Source of the DNA: JAYPWI01 sp964629575
Lineage (GTDB): Bacteria > Actinomycetota > Acidimicrobiia > Acidimicrobiales > Poriferisodalaceae
Reading direction: 5' to 3'
Assembly (NCBI GenBank): GCA_964629575.1
Contig: CAZVUM010000001.1
Location: 62,001 to 126,000 of the forward strand
DNA length: 64,000 bases
The position numbers and the translations under genes are program-made. Each line of letters starts with the position of its first letter. The stretch's first letter is position 1. This document shows, in pieces, positions 1 to 8,114 of this stretch. The notes under the pieces are model-generated. The model did not search any database, was not told the DNA's origin, and was given only the letters and a program-made list of their open reading frames with translations.

Positions 1-1
1 C

Positions 2-736
2 GATCGGTTCGAACGGTCGTGCAAGACACTCCACCTCGATCCAGGGGTGACCAGGGCCCAACTCGCCTCGATCCTGCACGAGTGTGTCGCTCGTTCGGGC
101 CTGCGCGAGGCATACGTCGACATGATCGCCACCCGTGGCCAGCCGCGGGGGAGTCGCGACCCGCGCACCTACGACAACCGCTTCTACGCCTACGCGATCC
201 CCTACGTGTGGATCGTGCAGCCCGATGATCAGGTGGTGGGTTCGGACCTCGTGATCGCGAGGCAGACCACGCGGATCCCCGAGACGTCGGTCGATCCGAC
301 GGTGAAGAACTTCCACTGGGGCGATCTCGTGCGGGGAATGTTCGAGGCGTACGAGCGGGGCGGAACCGTGGTCGTGCTCCCCGATGCTGAGGGGAACGTC
401 ACCGAGGGCCCGGGCTTCAACGTGTTCGCTGTCGTTGGCGGCGAGCTCGTGTCTCCCGACTCGGGTGTCCTCGAAGGCGTGACCCGCCGGACCGTTCTCG
501 ACCTGGCCGCCGACCGTCACCTTCCCGCCCGCCTCGGCTCACTGAGCGTCGAGCAACTCCGCTCGGCCGAGGAGGTCTTCATGACCTCGACCGCCGGCGG
601 GGTGATGCCTGTGGCGACGGTCGACGGATCGCCGATCGGCGACGGCCGCCCTGGCCCGGTCACGATGGAACTCCGCACGGCCTACTGGGACGCGCACAGC
701 GACCCTCGGTGGGCGACGCCGGTCAGCTACAGCTGA
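2..736 (+). CDS. Class IV PLP aminotransferase, (R)-amine transaminase-like (5' truncated)
   Basis: This gene is open from the left edge, so the start lies outside the window. The frame entering at base 2 (DRFERSCKTLHLDPGVTRAQ) continues without a break into the rest, so the GTG at 47 is an internal codon. The protein looks like a fold-type IV PLP transaminase. The segment DPTVKNFHWGDL carries the expected Schiff-base lysine, and VDMIATRGQPRG followed by YAYAIPYVWI resembles the substrate-binding strands of (R)-selective amine transaminases rather than branched-chain enzymes. TEGPGFNVF is the usual cofactor-phosphate loop. It would transfer an amino group between an amine or amino acid and a keto acid in the cytosol. 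The MFS gene starts 2 bases downstream, so the two are probably co-transcribed. Substrate unknown. Confidence 0.85.
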   Translation, partial: DRFERSCKTLHLDPGVTRAQLASILHECVARSGLREAYVDMIATRGQPRGSRDPRTYDNRFYAYAIPYVWIVQPDDQVVGSDLVIARQTTRIPETSVDPTVKNFHWGDLVRGMFEAYERGGTVVVLPDAEGNVTEGPGFNVFAVVGGELVSPDSGVLEGVTRRTVLDLAADRHLPARLGSLSVEQLRSAEEVFMTSTAGGVMPVATVDGSPIGDGRPGPVTMELRTAYWDAHSDPRWATPVSYS

Positions 737-737
737 C

Positions 738-2039
738 GTGGCGCGTTCCGGTTCCCGGCGCGGCCGGTCCACGTTTCAGGGATGGCGGATCGTCCGCTCC
801 TCACTCATCATCCAGGTGCTGCACAGCGGACTGGTGTTCAACTCGTTCAGCCTGTTCTCGGCCGAACTGAAGGACGAGTACGGCTGGTCGAACAGCCAGC
901 TCGGCGTGGCGTTCTCGCTCAACCGTGCGGAGTCGGGTCTTCTCGGTCCGCTCCAGGGATGGATGACGGACAAGTGGGGTCCGCGGGTCGTGCTGCGGAT
1001 CGGCGCCGTCGTCATGGCCGCTGGACTGTGGATGTTCGCTTGGGTCGACTCGCTCACCGAGCTGTACCTCTTCTATCTGCTCGTCGCGCTGGGGTCGTCA
1101 CTCGCCGGGTTCCTGTCCATCACCGTCTGCATCGTCAACTGGTTCGAACGCAAACGGGCCCGCGCGCTCGCGATCGGTCAGATGGGGTTTGCGATCGGGG
1201 GGGTGCTCGCCGCCGGCGTCGGCCTGTCGATCGACCGCCTGGGATGGCGCGACACCTCGCGCATCGCGGCCGTCATCGTGTTGTTGGTGATTCTCCCGAT
1301 GGCGCGGCATTTCGACAGGCGACCGTCGGAGGTGGGGGAGTTCGTCGACGGCATCGACCCCGACGACCCCGACCACGCCCTTCCTCCTCGACCCACGACG
1401 GCCGACGTCCCGACGGCGATCCACTTCACCGCCGCCGAGGCGATGCGAACGCGTGCGTTCTGGTTCATCTCGCTCGGCCACGCGTCGGCACTGCTCGTCG
1501 TGGGCGCCGCGATGGCCCACCTCGCCGTGTATCTGGAGGAGGAGATCTTCCTCTCGGGCCTGCACATCGCCTTCGTCGTCGGAGCGCTGCCGGCGATGAT
1601 GGGGGTCGGCCAGGTCGTCGGTGGCACCCTCGGCGACCGCTACGACAAGAGGAAGCTCACAACGGTCGCGATGTTCGGTCACTCGTGCGGGCTCGTCTTG
1701 CTCGCGCTCGCGGACGGGCCGGTGATGGTGTGGCTGTTCGTGCTGGTGCACGGGATGGCGTGGGGCGTGCGAGGCCCACTGCAGCAGGCGATGCGAGCGG
1801 ACTACTTCGGGGCCACTGACTTCGGGAAGATCATGGGGTTCTCGTCGCTCGTGATCATGTCGGGGATGATCCTCGGGCCGATCGTCGCCGGGGTGCTCGC
1901 GGATGCGACCGGGTCGTTCACCACCGGCTTCCTGGTCCTCGCCGCGGGCGCAGGCCTGGGAGCGGGCTGGTTCTGGGCGGCCGCACCGCCGGCACACCCC
2001 TCGACGCTCGAGAACGAGGATTCACCGGTGTCGGATTGA
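738..2039 (+). CDS. MFS transporter, oxalate/formate antiporter-like
   Basis: A 433-residue membrane protein with about 12 hydrophobic segments, beginning with GTG directly after the transaminase stop. The loop between segments 2 and 3 has the MFS motif A form GWMTDKWGPR, with a second copy GTLGDRYDKRK after segment 8. NWFERKRARALAIG, after segment 4, is typical of the monocarboxylate/oxalate-formate type MFS subfamily. The central cytoplasmic loop around residues 195-235 is acidic. Family knowledge suggests uptake or exchange of small organic acids or amines. Together with the transaminase and dioxygenase neighbours this fits import of a catabolic substrate, but the substrate cannot be read from sequence. 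Confidence 0.85.
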   Translation: MARSGSRRGRSTFQGWRIVRSSLIIQVLHSGLVFNSFSLFSAELKDEYGWSNSQLGVAFSLNRAESGLLGPLQGWMTDKWGPRVVLRIGAVVMAAGLWMFAWVDSLTELYLFYLLVALGSSLAGFLSITVCIVNWFERKRARALAIGQMGFAIGGVLAAGVGLSIDRLGWRDTSRIAAVIVLLVILPMARHFDRRPSEVGEFVDGIDPDDPDHALPPRPTTADVPTAIHFTAAEAMRTRAFWFISLGHASALLVVGAAMAHLAVYLEEEIFLSGLHIAFVVGALPAMMGVGQVVGGTLGDRYDKRKLTTVAMFGHSCGLVLLALADGPVMVWLFVLVHGMAWGVRGPLQQAMRADYFGATDFGKIMGFSSLVIMSGMILGPIVAGVLADATGSFTTGFLVLAAGAGLGAGWFWAAAPPAHPSTLENEDSPVSD

Positions 2040-2064
2040 ACGACGCGAGTGAGACACTGGTGCG

Positions 2065-3003
2065 GTGACCATCGCCGAGACGTCGACCATCACCGAGACG
2101 TCGACCATAACCATCACGCCGCAGTCCCCGACGATCGGCGCTCTGATCGAGGGCGTTGACCTCCGCGAGGACGTGCGCGACGACGTGGTCGCCGAAATTC
2201 GCGAGGCCTTGCTGCGATGGAAGGTGCTCTTCTTTCGGGACCAGGACCTCGACCCGCCCGAACATCTGGCATTCAGTCGGAAGTTCGGGGAGCTGGAGGT
2301 GCATCCCTTCGCCGCCGGTCACCCGGAGCATCCCGAGGTGTTGATGATCAGCCACGATGCAGAGCACCCGGGTTTCGAGAACGTGTGGCATTCGGACGTC
2401 ACGTGGAGGCTGGCGCCGTCGCTCGGGTCGGTGCTGAAGGTCTCACAGGTGCCGCCCATCGGCGGTGACACGCTGTTCGCGGACATGGGCGCGGCGTACG
2501 ACGGCCTTCCCGAGTCGGTCAAGGAGCGAGTCGACGGCGCTGTGGCCCGCCACGACTTCCCGGGTTTTCGCAGGCGGATGAAGGCGAACGGCGCGACCGA
2601 CGAGCAGCTCGCCGACTTCGATCGCGAGTATCCCAATCCTCACCATCCGGTGATTCGTACTCATCCCGAGACCGGCCGGCGCTCGATCAACGTGAACGCT
2701 GCGTTCACCCAGGAAATCGTCGGTTGGGAGCCGGAGACGAGTCGAGCGATGCTGGACCTCCTGCAGCGGCAGGCCGCCACACCCGAGTACCAGTGCCGCT
2801 TTCGGTGGGAACCCAACTCGATCGCCTTCTGGGACAACCGGGCCTGCCAGCACTACGCCTCGTCCGACTACCACCCCCACACGCGGACGGCTCAGCGGGT
2901 CACGATCATCGGCGACGAGCCCTACTTCGACCCCGACCAGCCGGTCACGATGACCGACGGCTCTCCGTTCAAGGGTGTTGTCGAACTGCGCGCTCAGGCC
3001 TGA
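2065..3003 (+). CDS. TauD/TfdA-family Fe(II)/2-oxoglutarate dioxygenase
   Basis: A 312-residue protein of standard length for the TauD/TfdA family. The iron ligands are visible: the HxD pair in NVWHSDVTW (about residues 110-118) and a distal histidine in DNRACQHYASSDY, followed by the 2-oxoglutarate-binding arginine region RTAQRVTI. SQVPPIGGDTLFADM is the typical family core. It would hydroxylate a substrate while decarboxylating 2-oxoglutarate in the cytosol, often cleaving taurine, sulfonates, phenoxyacids or carnitine-like compounds. The N-terminus has a Thr-rich run with a small repeat (ETSTIT twice). The GTG start at 2065 lies 25 bases after the MFS stop, so it is probably in the same operon. 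Its substrate is unknown. Confidence 0.88.
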   Translation: MTIAETSTITETSTITITPQSPTIGALIEGVDLREDVRDDVVAEIREALLRWKVLFFRDQDLDPPEHLAFSRKFGELEVHPFAAGHPEHPEVLMISHDAEHPGFENVWHSDVTWRLAPSLGSVLKVSQVPPIGGDTLFADMGAAYDGLPESVKERVDGAVARHDFPGFRRRMKANGATDEQLADFDREYPNPHHPVIRTHPETGRRSINVNAAFTQEIVGWEPETSRAMLDLLQRQAATPEYQCRFRWEPNSIAFWDNRACQHYASSDYHPHTRTAQRVTIIGDEPYFDPDQPVTMTDGSPFKGVVELRAQA

Positions 3004-3030
3004 CCCGAAGCGCGATCAACCAGCGGTCGA

Positions 3031-4764
3031 TCATCGCTCCAGACGAATCGGGAAGCGGGCGCGGATCTCGGCGTCGGCCTCGCCGCTGAGGTGGGTCGGA
3101 TGATGGTCGGCGAGGGTGGCCGCAACGACCTTGGCGGCGGCTTCGCGGGTGTCGAGCCGGCCCGCATCCGCCCAGTCGTCGGGGCTCAGGCGGTCGCCCA
3201 CGGCGGGGTAGATGTACTCCGACTGCATGATCTCGAGGGTCTGTTGGTGCCCGAGGAAATGGCCCGGGCCGTCGACCACATCGCGGATCACGTCGGCCGA
3301 CAGCGTTGTCTCGTCGACCTCGATCCCCCGCACGGTGCGCATCACCGCGCCGAGCATGTCGTTGTCGATGACGAGCGCCTCCGTTGAGCAGGCGAGAAGG
3401 CTGGCGAGCATTCCCGCCGACTCGTAGATGACGTTGGCTCCGCTGTGCGCAGCGAGCGCGACGGTCAGGGCCTTTTCGTGGCCCGCCTGGTGGTCGGGGA
3501 GTTTGGAGTCGGCCATTCCCGCCGCGACCCCTGACGGGAGCCCGAGCCAGTTGAGGACCTGAGCAGCTGCAGCGTTGAGCACCGCCTCCTCGCCCGATCC
3601 GCCGCTCATCGCGCCGGTGCGGAGGTCGGACACGAACGGCCACATGCCCATCGTGCAGGGATGACCCGGAGCGAGGAGGTTGACGAAAGTCAGCCCGGCG
3701 AGGCATTCGGACAGAGCCTGGGTCAGCGAGCCCGCGAGCGCGGCGGGCGATGTCGCGCCGGCCTGGCCAGCCGACAGAAGGTTGATCGGCATGCCGATGC
3801 GCACCTGTTCGGCGAGGCAGAGCGCCGACTCTTCGGCGAATCGCAGCGGCGGCACGACGAAGGTGTTGTTGGCGATGCAGAAGGGTCGCTTGCGGAATTC
3901 GCCGGGTCCCCCGAGGGCGAGGTCGTACATCTCTGCGACCTCGTGGACGTGCTCGGGTTGGAAGAACGACGTCCCCACCGGCTTGTTGGTGGAGCTCATC
4001 ACGGCATAGGCGGTGTTGAGGTCGAGCTCGCGCGCTGTTTCCATGTCGCGGCACACGACGGTGCGCACGAAGATGTGGATGTTGTCGAGGGTGTCGACCA
4101 GGCGCCCGACGTCGTAGAGATCGCGCACGGTGCTCTCGCGGAACTCTCGGCTCCCCGGATCGAGCATCGTGACTGCGGCCCCGGCCGTGGAGAAGTGCAC
4201 GCGGTCGCCGCCGATGCGCACCGATCGGCTGTCGTCGTCGAAGGAGTGCAGGGTGAACTCTTTCGCAGCGGCGTCGATGGCGCCGCGCACCAGCGCCTCC
4301 GGGAACAGAAGCCGGTCCCCGTTCATCGAACCGCCGGCCGCGGTGACCAGCTCCAGGATCTCGGGGGTGGCTTGGCCCATGCCCACCGTGGCCAGGAGCT
4401 CGAGCGATGTGTCGAAGACGGCCTGGAGCTGGGTTTCGTCGAGCGGGCGGAATGCGCCGCCGGGCATGCCGGGGTGGATGGCCCGCGCTTCGGGTGGAGG
4501 GGGTGCCATGCGCTTGGCGACCCGGGCGTTGCGCCCCCCGGCGCGCCGTTTCCGCGGTGGGGAAGCCGCTTCCGCAGAGGAGGGAGGCCCGTCAGGGCCG
4601 AGTGACGATTGCGGNNNNNNNNNNNNNNNNNNNNNNNNNNNNNNNNNNNNNNNNNNNNNNNNNNNNNNNNNNNNNNNNNNNNNNNNNNNNNNNNNNNNNN
4701 NNNNNNNNNNNNNNGCAGAGGAGGGAGGCCCGTCAGGGCCGAGTGACGATTGCGGAGAGATCAT
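3031..4764 (-). CDS. MttB/MtgB-family (trimethylamine/glycine betaine) methyltransferase, spanning a false gap
   Basis: A homologue of the trimethylamine methyltransferase (MttB) superfamily. The N-terminal basic stretch RKRRAGGRNAR followed by HPGMPGGAFRPL is the family signature, and the remaining 450 residues align with the TIM-barrel core. No in-frame TAG is present, so this is the non-pyrrolysine (MtgB-like) branch, which demethylates quaternary amines such as glycine betaine onto a corrinoid. No corrinoid-protein gene is seen here. Reading through the N gap, which is flanked by identical 41-base ends offset by 141 bases (47 codons), gives a protein of about 530 residues starting at ATG 4764. 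That ATG overlaps the stop of the upstream flavoprotein gene (ATGA), so the two are translationally coupled. Confidence 0.88.
   Translation of the reverse strand: MISPQSSLGPDGPPSSXXXXXXXXXXXXXXXXXXXXXXXXXXXXXXXXXXPQSSLGPDGPPSSAEAASPPRKRRAGGRNARVAKRMAPPPPEARAIHPGMPGGAFRPLDETQLQAVFDTSLELLATVGMGQATPEILELVTAAGGSMNGDRLLFPEALVRGAIDAAAKEFTLHSFDDDSRSVRIGGDRVHFSTAGAAVTMLDPGSREFRESTVRDLYDVGRLVDTLDNIHIFVRTVVCRDMETARELDLNTAYAVMSSTNKPVGTSFFQPEHVHEVAEMYDLALGGPGEFRKRPFCIANNTFVVPPLRFAEESALCLAEQVRIGMPINLLSAGQAGATSPAALAGSLTQALSECLAGLTFVNLLAPGHPCTMGMWPFVSDLRTGAMSGGSGEEAVLNAAAAQVLNWLGLPSGVAAGMADSKLPDHQAGHEKALTVALAAHSGANVIYESAGMLASLLACSTEALVIDNDMLGAVMRTVRGIEVDETTLSADVIRDVVDGPGHFLGHQQTLEIMQSEYIYPAVGDRLSPDDWADAGRLDTREAAAKVVAATLADHHPTHLSGEADAEIRARFPIRLER
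4574..4755. other. Scaffold gap (N 4615-4714) flanked by identical 41-bp ends
   Basis: The 41 bases just before the gap (4574-4614) are identical to the 41 bases just after it (4715-4755). This pattern is what an assembler leaves when two overlapping contig ends are scaffolded but not merged. Removing one copy and the Ns restores one reading frame through the MttB-like gene. I infer that there is no missing sequence here. Confidence 0.85.
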
Positions 4765-7190
4765 TGCCTGAGGCGTTCGTTCTTGGGGTCGTGCGCTGGT
4801 TCGGCGAGGACCCTCGCCCGTCTGCGTTCGCTCATGAGCAAGATGTCGAATTCGGAGCCGGGTTCTTCGAGGTGGGGCGCGACGTAGGCGAACGCCAGGC
4901 TCTTGGCGACGGTGTGGCCGTAGGTGCCCGAGGTGGTGATTCCGGCGAGGTCCTCGCCGTCGTAGACGGGTTCGTTGCCGCGGCAGTCGGTGTCGGTGGC
5001 ATCGACTTCGCAGTAGACGAGCACCATGTCGAGCTCGGATGGATCCTTGGCGAGCCTCTCGGCCACGACATCGCTGCCGATGAAGGGCTTCGAGGTGTCG
5101 ATGAAGCGTTCGATGCGGGCCTCGACGGGGCTGATCTCGGTGGTGAACTCCGAGCCCATCGCCTTGTAGCCCTTCTCGATGCGCATCACGTTCATGGCGT
5201 AGGCGCCGTAGTGGACCAGACCGTGCGGCTCTCCCGCTTCGACGAGCGCGTCGTAGAGCTGTGGCATCTGGTCGATCGGGTGGTGGAGCTCCCAGCCGAG
5301 CTCACCGACGTAGCTCACGCGCAACGCGATGCATGGCACGCCGGCGACGCTGATCTCCTGCGCCGTGAGCCAGCGAAAGCTGTCGTTGGAGAGATCTGCG
5401 TCGGTGAGGGGTTGGAGCACCTCGCGGGCGAGAGGCCCACCGACTGCGAGAATCGCCCGCTGATCGGTGAGGTCGGTGACCGTGACGTCCTCGCCGTCGT
5501 TGACGTGTTGTCGGAGCCAGTCGAGGTCGTGGAGCTCACCTGCGATGGCGCTGTTGAGGTAGAAGCGTTGGTCGCCGAGCCGGGTGATCGTCATCTCCGT
5601 TTCGATGCCGCCCAACGTCGTCAGCATGTGGCTGAGGCGGGTGCCGCCGTCTCGCACGGGCAGCTTGTTGGCGGCGAGTCTTTCGAGCAGGGCCGCGGCG
5701 TCGGCGCCGGTGACCTCGAACTTCGCGAAGGCCGTGAGATCGGCGATCCCCACGCGATCGCGCGTTCCCTGACATTCGGCGGCCACGATGTCGAAGGCGT
5801 CGGAGCGGCGAAAGCTGTGGTGTTCGGGCGAGCCGTCCGGGCTGAAGAACTGCGGTCGCTCCCAGCCGAAGATCTCCATCCACTGGGCATTCCGGGCGCC
5901 GAGGCGGTCGTAGATCGGGTCGGTCTTGACCGGCCGGCCGGCGAATCGCTGCTCTCCCGGTGGCCGGACTTGGTACATCTCGTGGAACTCGTCGATCGCT
6001 TTGATCGCCGCGTAGTCGCCTTTCGGGTAGGTGTGCGGGCCGAAGCGGCGCGGATCCATCTCGGCCACGTTGATCTCGGTCTGCCCGTGCACCATCCACT
6101 GGGCGAGGTACTTCCCGGCGCCCGGTCCCTGGGTGACCCCGATCGAGGCGCCTGCACAGACCCAGTAGTTGCGCAGGCCTGGCGCCGGTCCCATGAGGTA
6201 GCCGGAGTCGGGGGTATGCGTGATCGGGCCGCTGACGGTTGTCTTGATACCGGCCTCGCCGAAGACGGGAATGCGTTCGGCGGCCAATTCCAGCCACGGG
6301 AACAGCACGTCGTGGTTGGGCGGCGTCAGGTAGAAGTGCAGGTTCCAGTCGATGCCGTCGACGCCGTAGGTGACCGCCCCTTCCTTTTCGTACGGGCCGA
6401 TGATGAGGCCGTCGATCTCGCGGCGGTAGTAGCAAGAGGCGCGGGGGTCACGAACGACGGGCAGGTCGAAGTCGAGGGCCGCAACCTCGGGGATCGCTTC
6501 GGTCACGAGGTACTGGTGGATCACCGACACGATCGGCACGTCGTATCCGACCATCTCGCCGAGCTGGGGCGCGTAGGAGCCGGCGGCGTTCACCACGTGT
6601 TCGGTGATCACGGTGCCCTTGTCGGTGGCCAGCTCCCAGCGTCCGTCGGGCAGCTGGTTCATGTCGGTGACGAGCGTGTGGCGGGCGATCTCGGCGCCGA
6701 GCTGACGGGCTCCACGAGCCATGGCGTTGGTGGAGCCGGTTGGGTCGCTCCAACCGTCATGGGGCGTCCAGAACCCGAGCTTCACGTCGCTGACGTCGAG
6801 CAGCGGGTGGTGCTCGAGGATCTCGGTGGGGCCGATGAGGTGGCTCTCGACACCGACGAGGTTCAGCATCCCCTGCACGTAGCGGAACCAGTCGACCTCT
6901 GTGTCGTTGAGTGCGAGCCGGATCGCGCCCGTGCCGTGCCAGCCGGCATTGAGGCCGGTCTCCTCCTCGAGCTTCTCGTAGAGAACCGGTGCCTCGGCGT
7001 GGACCTTCGCCATGTTGAGGCTGCCGATGAAGTGGGGGACCAGGCCGGCGGCGTGCCAGGTCGAACCACTGGTCAGCTCGCCCTTCTCGATGAGAAGGAT
7101 GTCGGTCCACCCTTCGTGGGCCAGGTGATACAGGAGGCCGACACCCATGGCACCGCCACCGACGATCACCGCCTGATACTCGTCTTTCAC
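4761..7190 (-). CDS. FAD-dependent dimethylglycine/sarcosine dehydrogenase-like protein with GcvT domain
   Basis: A two-part flavoprotein of about 809 residues. The N-terminal half is a DAO-type FAD domain: VIVGGGAMGVG near residue 10 is the dinucleotide-binding motif, and GSTWHAAGL matches the region that carries the covalently bound FAD histidine in dimethylglycine and sarcosine dehydrogenases. The C-terminal half is an aminomethyltransferase (GcvT)-like folate domain, with VGIADLTAFAKFEV and RVSYVGELGWELH as landmarks. It would oxidatively demethylate an N-methylated amine and pass the one-carbon unit to tetrahydrofolate. I chose GTG 7190 because the FAD motif follows at once; the open frame runs further upstream without homology. 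It is coupled to the MttB-like gene by ATGA and divergent from the IclR gene. Confidence 0.9.
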   Translation of the reverse strand: MKDEYQAVIVGGGAMGVGLLYHLAHEGWTDILLIEKGELTSGSTWHAAGLVPHFIGSLNMAKVHAEAPVLYEKLEEETGLNAGWHGTGAIRLALNDTEVDWFRYVQGMLNLVGVESHLIGPTEILEHHPLLDVSDVKLGFWTPHDGWSDPTGSTNAMARGARQLGAEIARHTLVTDMNQLPDGRWELATDKGTVITEHVVNAAGSYAPQLGEMVGYDVPIVSVIHQYLVTEAIPEVAALDFDLPVVRDPRASCYYRREIDGLIIGPYEKEGAVTYGVDGIDWNLHFYLTPPNHDVLFPWLELAAERIPVFGEAGIKTTVSGPITHTPDSGYLMGPAPGLRNYWVCAGASIGVTQGPGAGKYLAQWMVHGQTEINVAEMDPRRFGPHTYPKGDYAAIKAIDEFHEMYQVRPPGEQRFAGRPVKTDPIYDRLGARNAQWMEIFGWERPQFFSPDGSPEHHSFRRSDAFDIVAAECQGTRDRVGIADLTAFAKFEVTGADAAALLERLAANKLPVRDGGTRLSHMLTTLGGIETEMTITRLGDQRFYLNSAIAGELHDLDWLRQHVNDGEDVTVTDLTDQRAILAVGGPLAREVLQPLTDADLSNDSFRWLTAQEISVAGVPCIALRVSYVGELGWELHHPIDQMPQLYDALVEAGEPHGLVHYGAYAMNVMRIEKGYKAMGSEFTTEISPVEARIERFIDTSKPFIGSDVVAERLAKDPSELDMVLVYCEVDATDTDCRGNEPVYDGEDLAGITTSGTYGHTVAKSLAFAYVAPHLEEPGSEFDILLMSERRRARVLAEPAHDPKNERLRQ

Positions 7191-7229
7191 ATCAGCTCCA
7201 GCGCTGGCCCTCTGCGCATCGGGTCCCCT

Positions 7230-7267
7230 CCTGGACGTTCGTCCAGGACTGTTCCATTCAGTGGAAC
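7230..7267. promoter_or_regulatory. Two palindromes in the divergent promoter region, candidate IclR operators
   Basis: Between the flavoprotein gene and the IclR gene lie CCTGGAC-GTTC-GTCCAGG (7230-7247) and GTTCCA-TTCAG-TGGAAC (7251-7267). The second resembles IclR-family operators built from TGGAA/TTCCA half-sites. It covers the upstream candidate start at 7261, which argues for the later IclR start at 7297. The same GTTCCA/TGGAAC half-sites recur in the palindrome at 8048-8077. Confidence 0.55.
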
Positions 7268-7296
7268 GCATCAGCCAGTGGGATACAGTGTATTTC

Positions 7297-8046
7297 GTGC
7301 AGGCCCTGGAACGAAGCTTTGCGATCCTCCGGGCGCTCGCCGGCCGCTCCTCGTCGGTGTCGGTGGGGGAGATCGCCCGGCTCACGGAGCTCCCGAAGTC
7401 GACCGTGTCTCGGACCCTCGTCGCGCTCGAAGAACAGGGTGCCGTGGACCGTCTGGACGCTGCCGGGCACTACGTCATCGGGGCTGGTCTAGCTGCGCTC
7501 TCGGCCAACGCGTCTCCCGTCCGGCTGATGCGCGACCTCGCCCGGCCGGAGCTGGCCGAGTTGAGCGCTGCTCTCGGAGAGGCGTGCGCCGTCGCCGTTC
7601 TCGACGGTGACGAGGTGTTGTTCGTCGAAACGTCGGCCGCCGAGGGGGTCGTACAGGTGCAGGACTGGATCGGCGTTCGTTTCCCGCTGCACGTCGTCGC
7701 TGCCGGGCTGGCCTTGTTGTCGACGTGGCCGGACGACGACGTCGCGCGCTACGCAGCGGGTGGGCTCGAGAAGTCGACCGAGCAGAGCGTGGGAACCGTG
7801 GCGGGCTTGAAGCGGCGCGTCGGCGAGGTGCGGTCGTGCGGGTTCGCCTGGACGATTCAGGAGTATTCCGATGAGATCAACGGGCTGGCCGCGCCGGTGC
7901 GCGTCGGCGATGCGAGGGTCGTCGGGGCGATCACCGCGTACGGCCCCGAGTACCGCTTTCCCGGTTCCGCTCGCGACCGCACGTCGGCCGAACGGGCCCT
8001 CGTCGCTGCCGCCGAACGGATCTCGGCCGGCCTCGCCACCCGCTGA
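7297..8046 (+). CDS. IclR-family transcriptional regulator
   Basis: A 249-residue regulator of normal IclR length. The N-terminal winged helix begins VQALERSFAILRAL, with the recognition helix in LPKSTVSRTLVALEEQG. The C-terminal IclR effector domain follows, with WTIQEYSDEINGLAAPV near residue 185. GTG 7297 is preferred over GTG 7261 because the family usually starts with this VQ(S/A)LER sequence and because a palindrome at 7251-7267 overlaps the earlier start. It is divergent from the demethylation genes and followed by the amidohydrolase. By position it most likely controls one or both of these in response to a pathway metabolite. Confidence 0.9.
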   Translation: MQALERSFAILRALAGRSSSVSVGEIARLTELPKSTVSRTLVALEEQGAVDRLDAAGHYVIGAGLAALSANASPVRLMRDLARPELAELSAALGEACAVAVLDGDEVLFVETSAAEGVVQVQDWIGVRFPLHVVAAGLALLSTWPDDDVARYAAGGLEKSTEQSVGTVAGLKRRVGEVRSCGFAWTIQEYSDEINGLAAPVRVGDARVVGAITAYGPEYRFPGSARDRTSAERALVAAAERISAGLATR

Positions 8047-8047
8047 T

Positions 8048-8077
8048 TTAGGTTCCAGGAGCGCTCCTGGAACCTAA
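8048..8077. promoter_or_regulatory. Perfect 30-bp palindrome between the IclR gene and the amidohydrolase gene
   Basis: The left arm TTAGGTTCCAGGAGC is followed immediately by its exact reverse complement, so there is no loop. It contains GTTCCA and TGGAAC, the half-sites also seen at 7251-7267. No T-run follows, so an operator for the amidohydrolase gene (start 38 bases downstream) is at least as likely as a terminator for the IclR gene. Confidence 0.6.
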
Positions 8078-8114
8078 TTTGCGACAATGGGGTGATTCGT
8101 CTGGGAGGGACCAC

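Noticed and set aside
1098..1997. 299-codon minus-strand frame
   Set aside because: Antisense to the MFS transporter gene; Arg/Asp/His-rich composition is typical of a GC-rich shadow.
3661..4605. 314-codon plus-strand frame and the 1,067-codon frame at 4407-7610
   Set aside because: Antisense shadows of the MttB-like and flavoprotein genes; the longer one also reads through the Ns.
3031..4764. Pyrrolysine (in-frame TAG) in the MttB-like gene
   Set aside because: The frame is open without TAG, so it belongs to the non-pyrrolysine branch.
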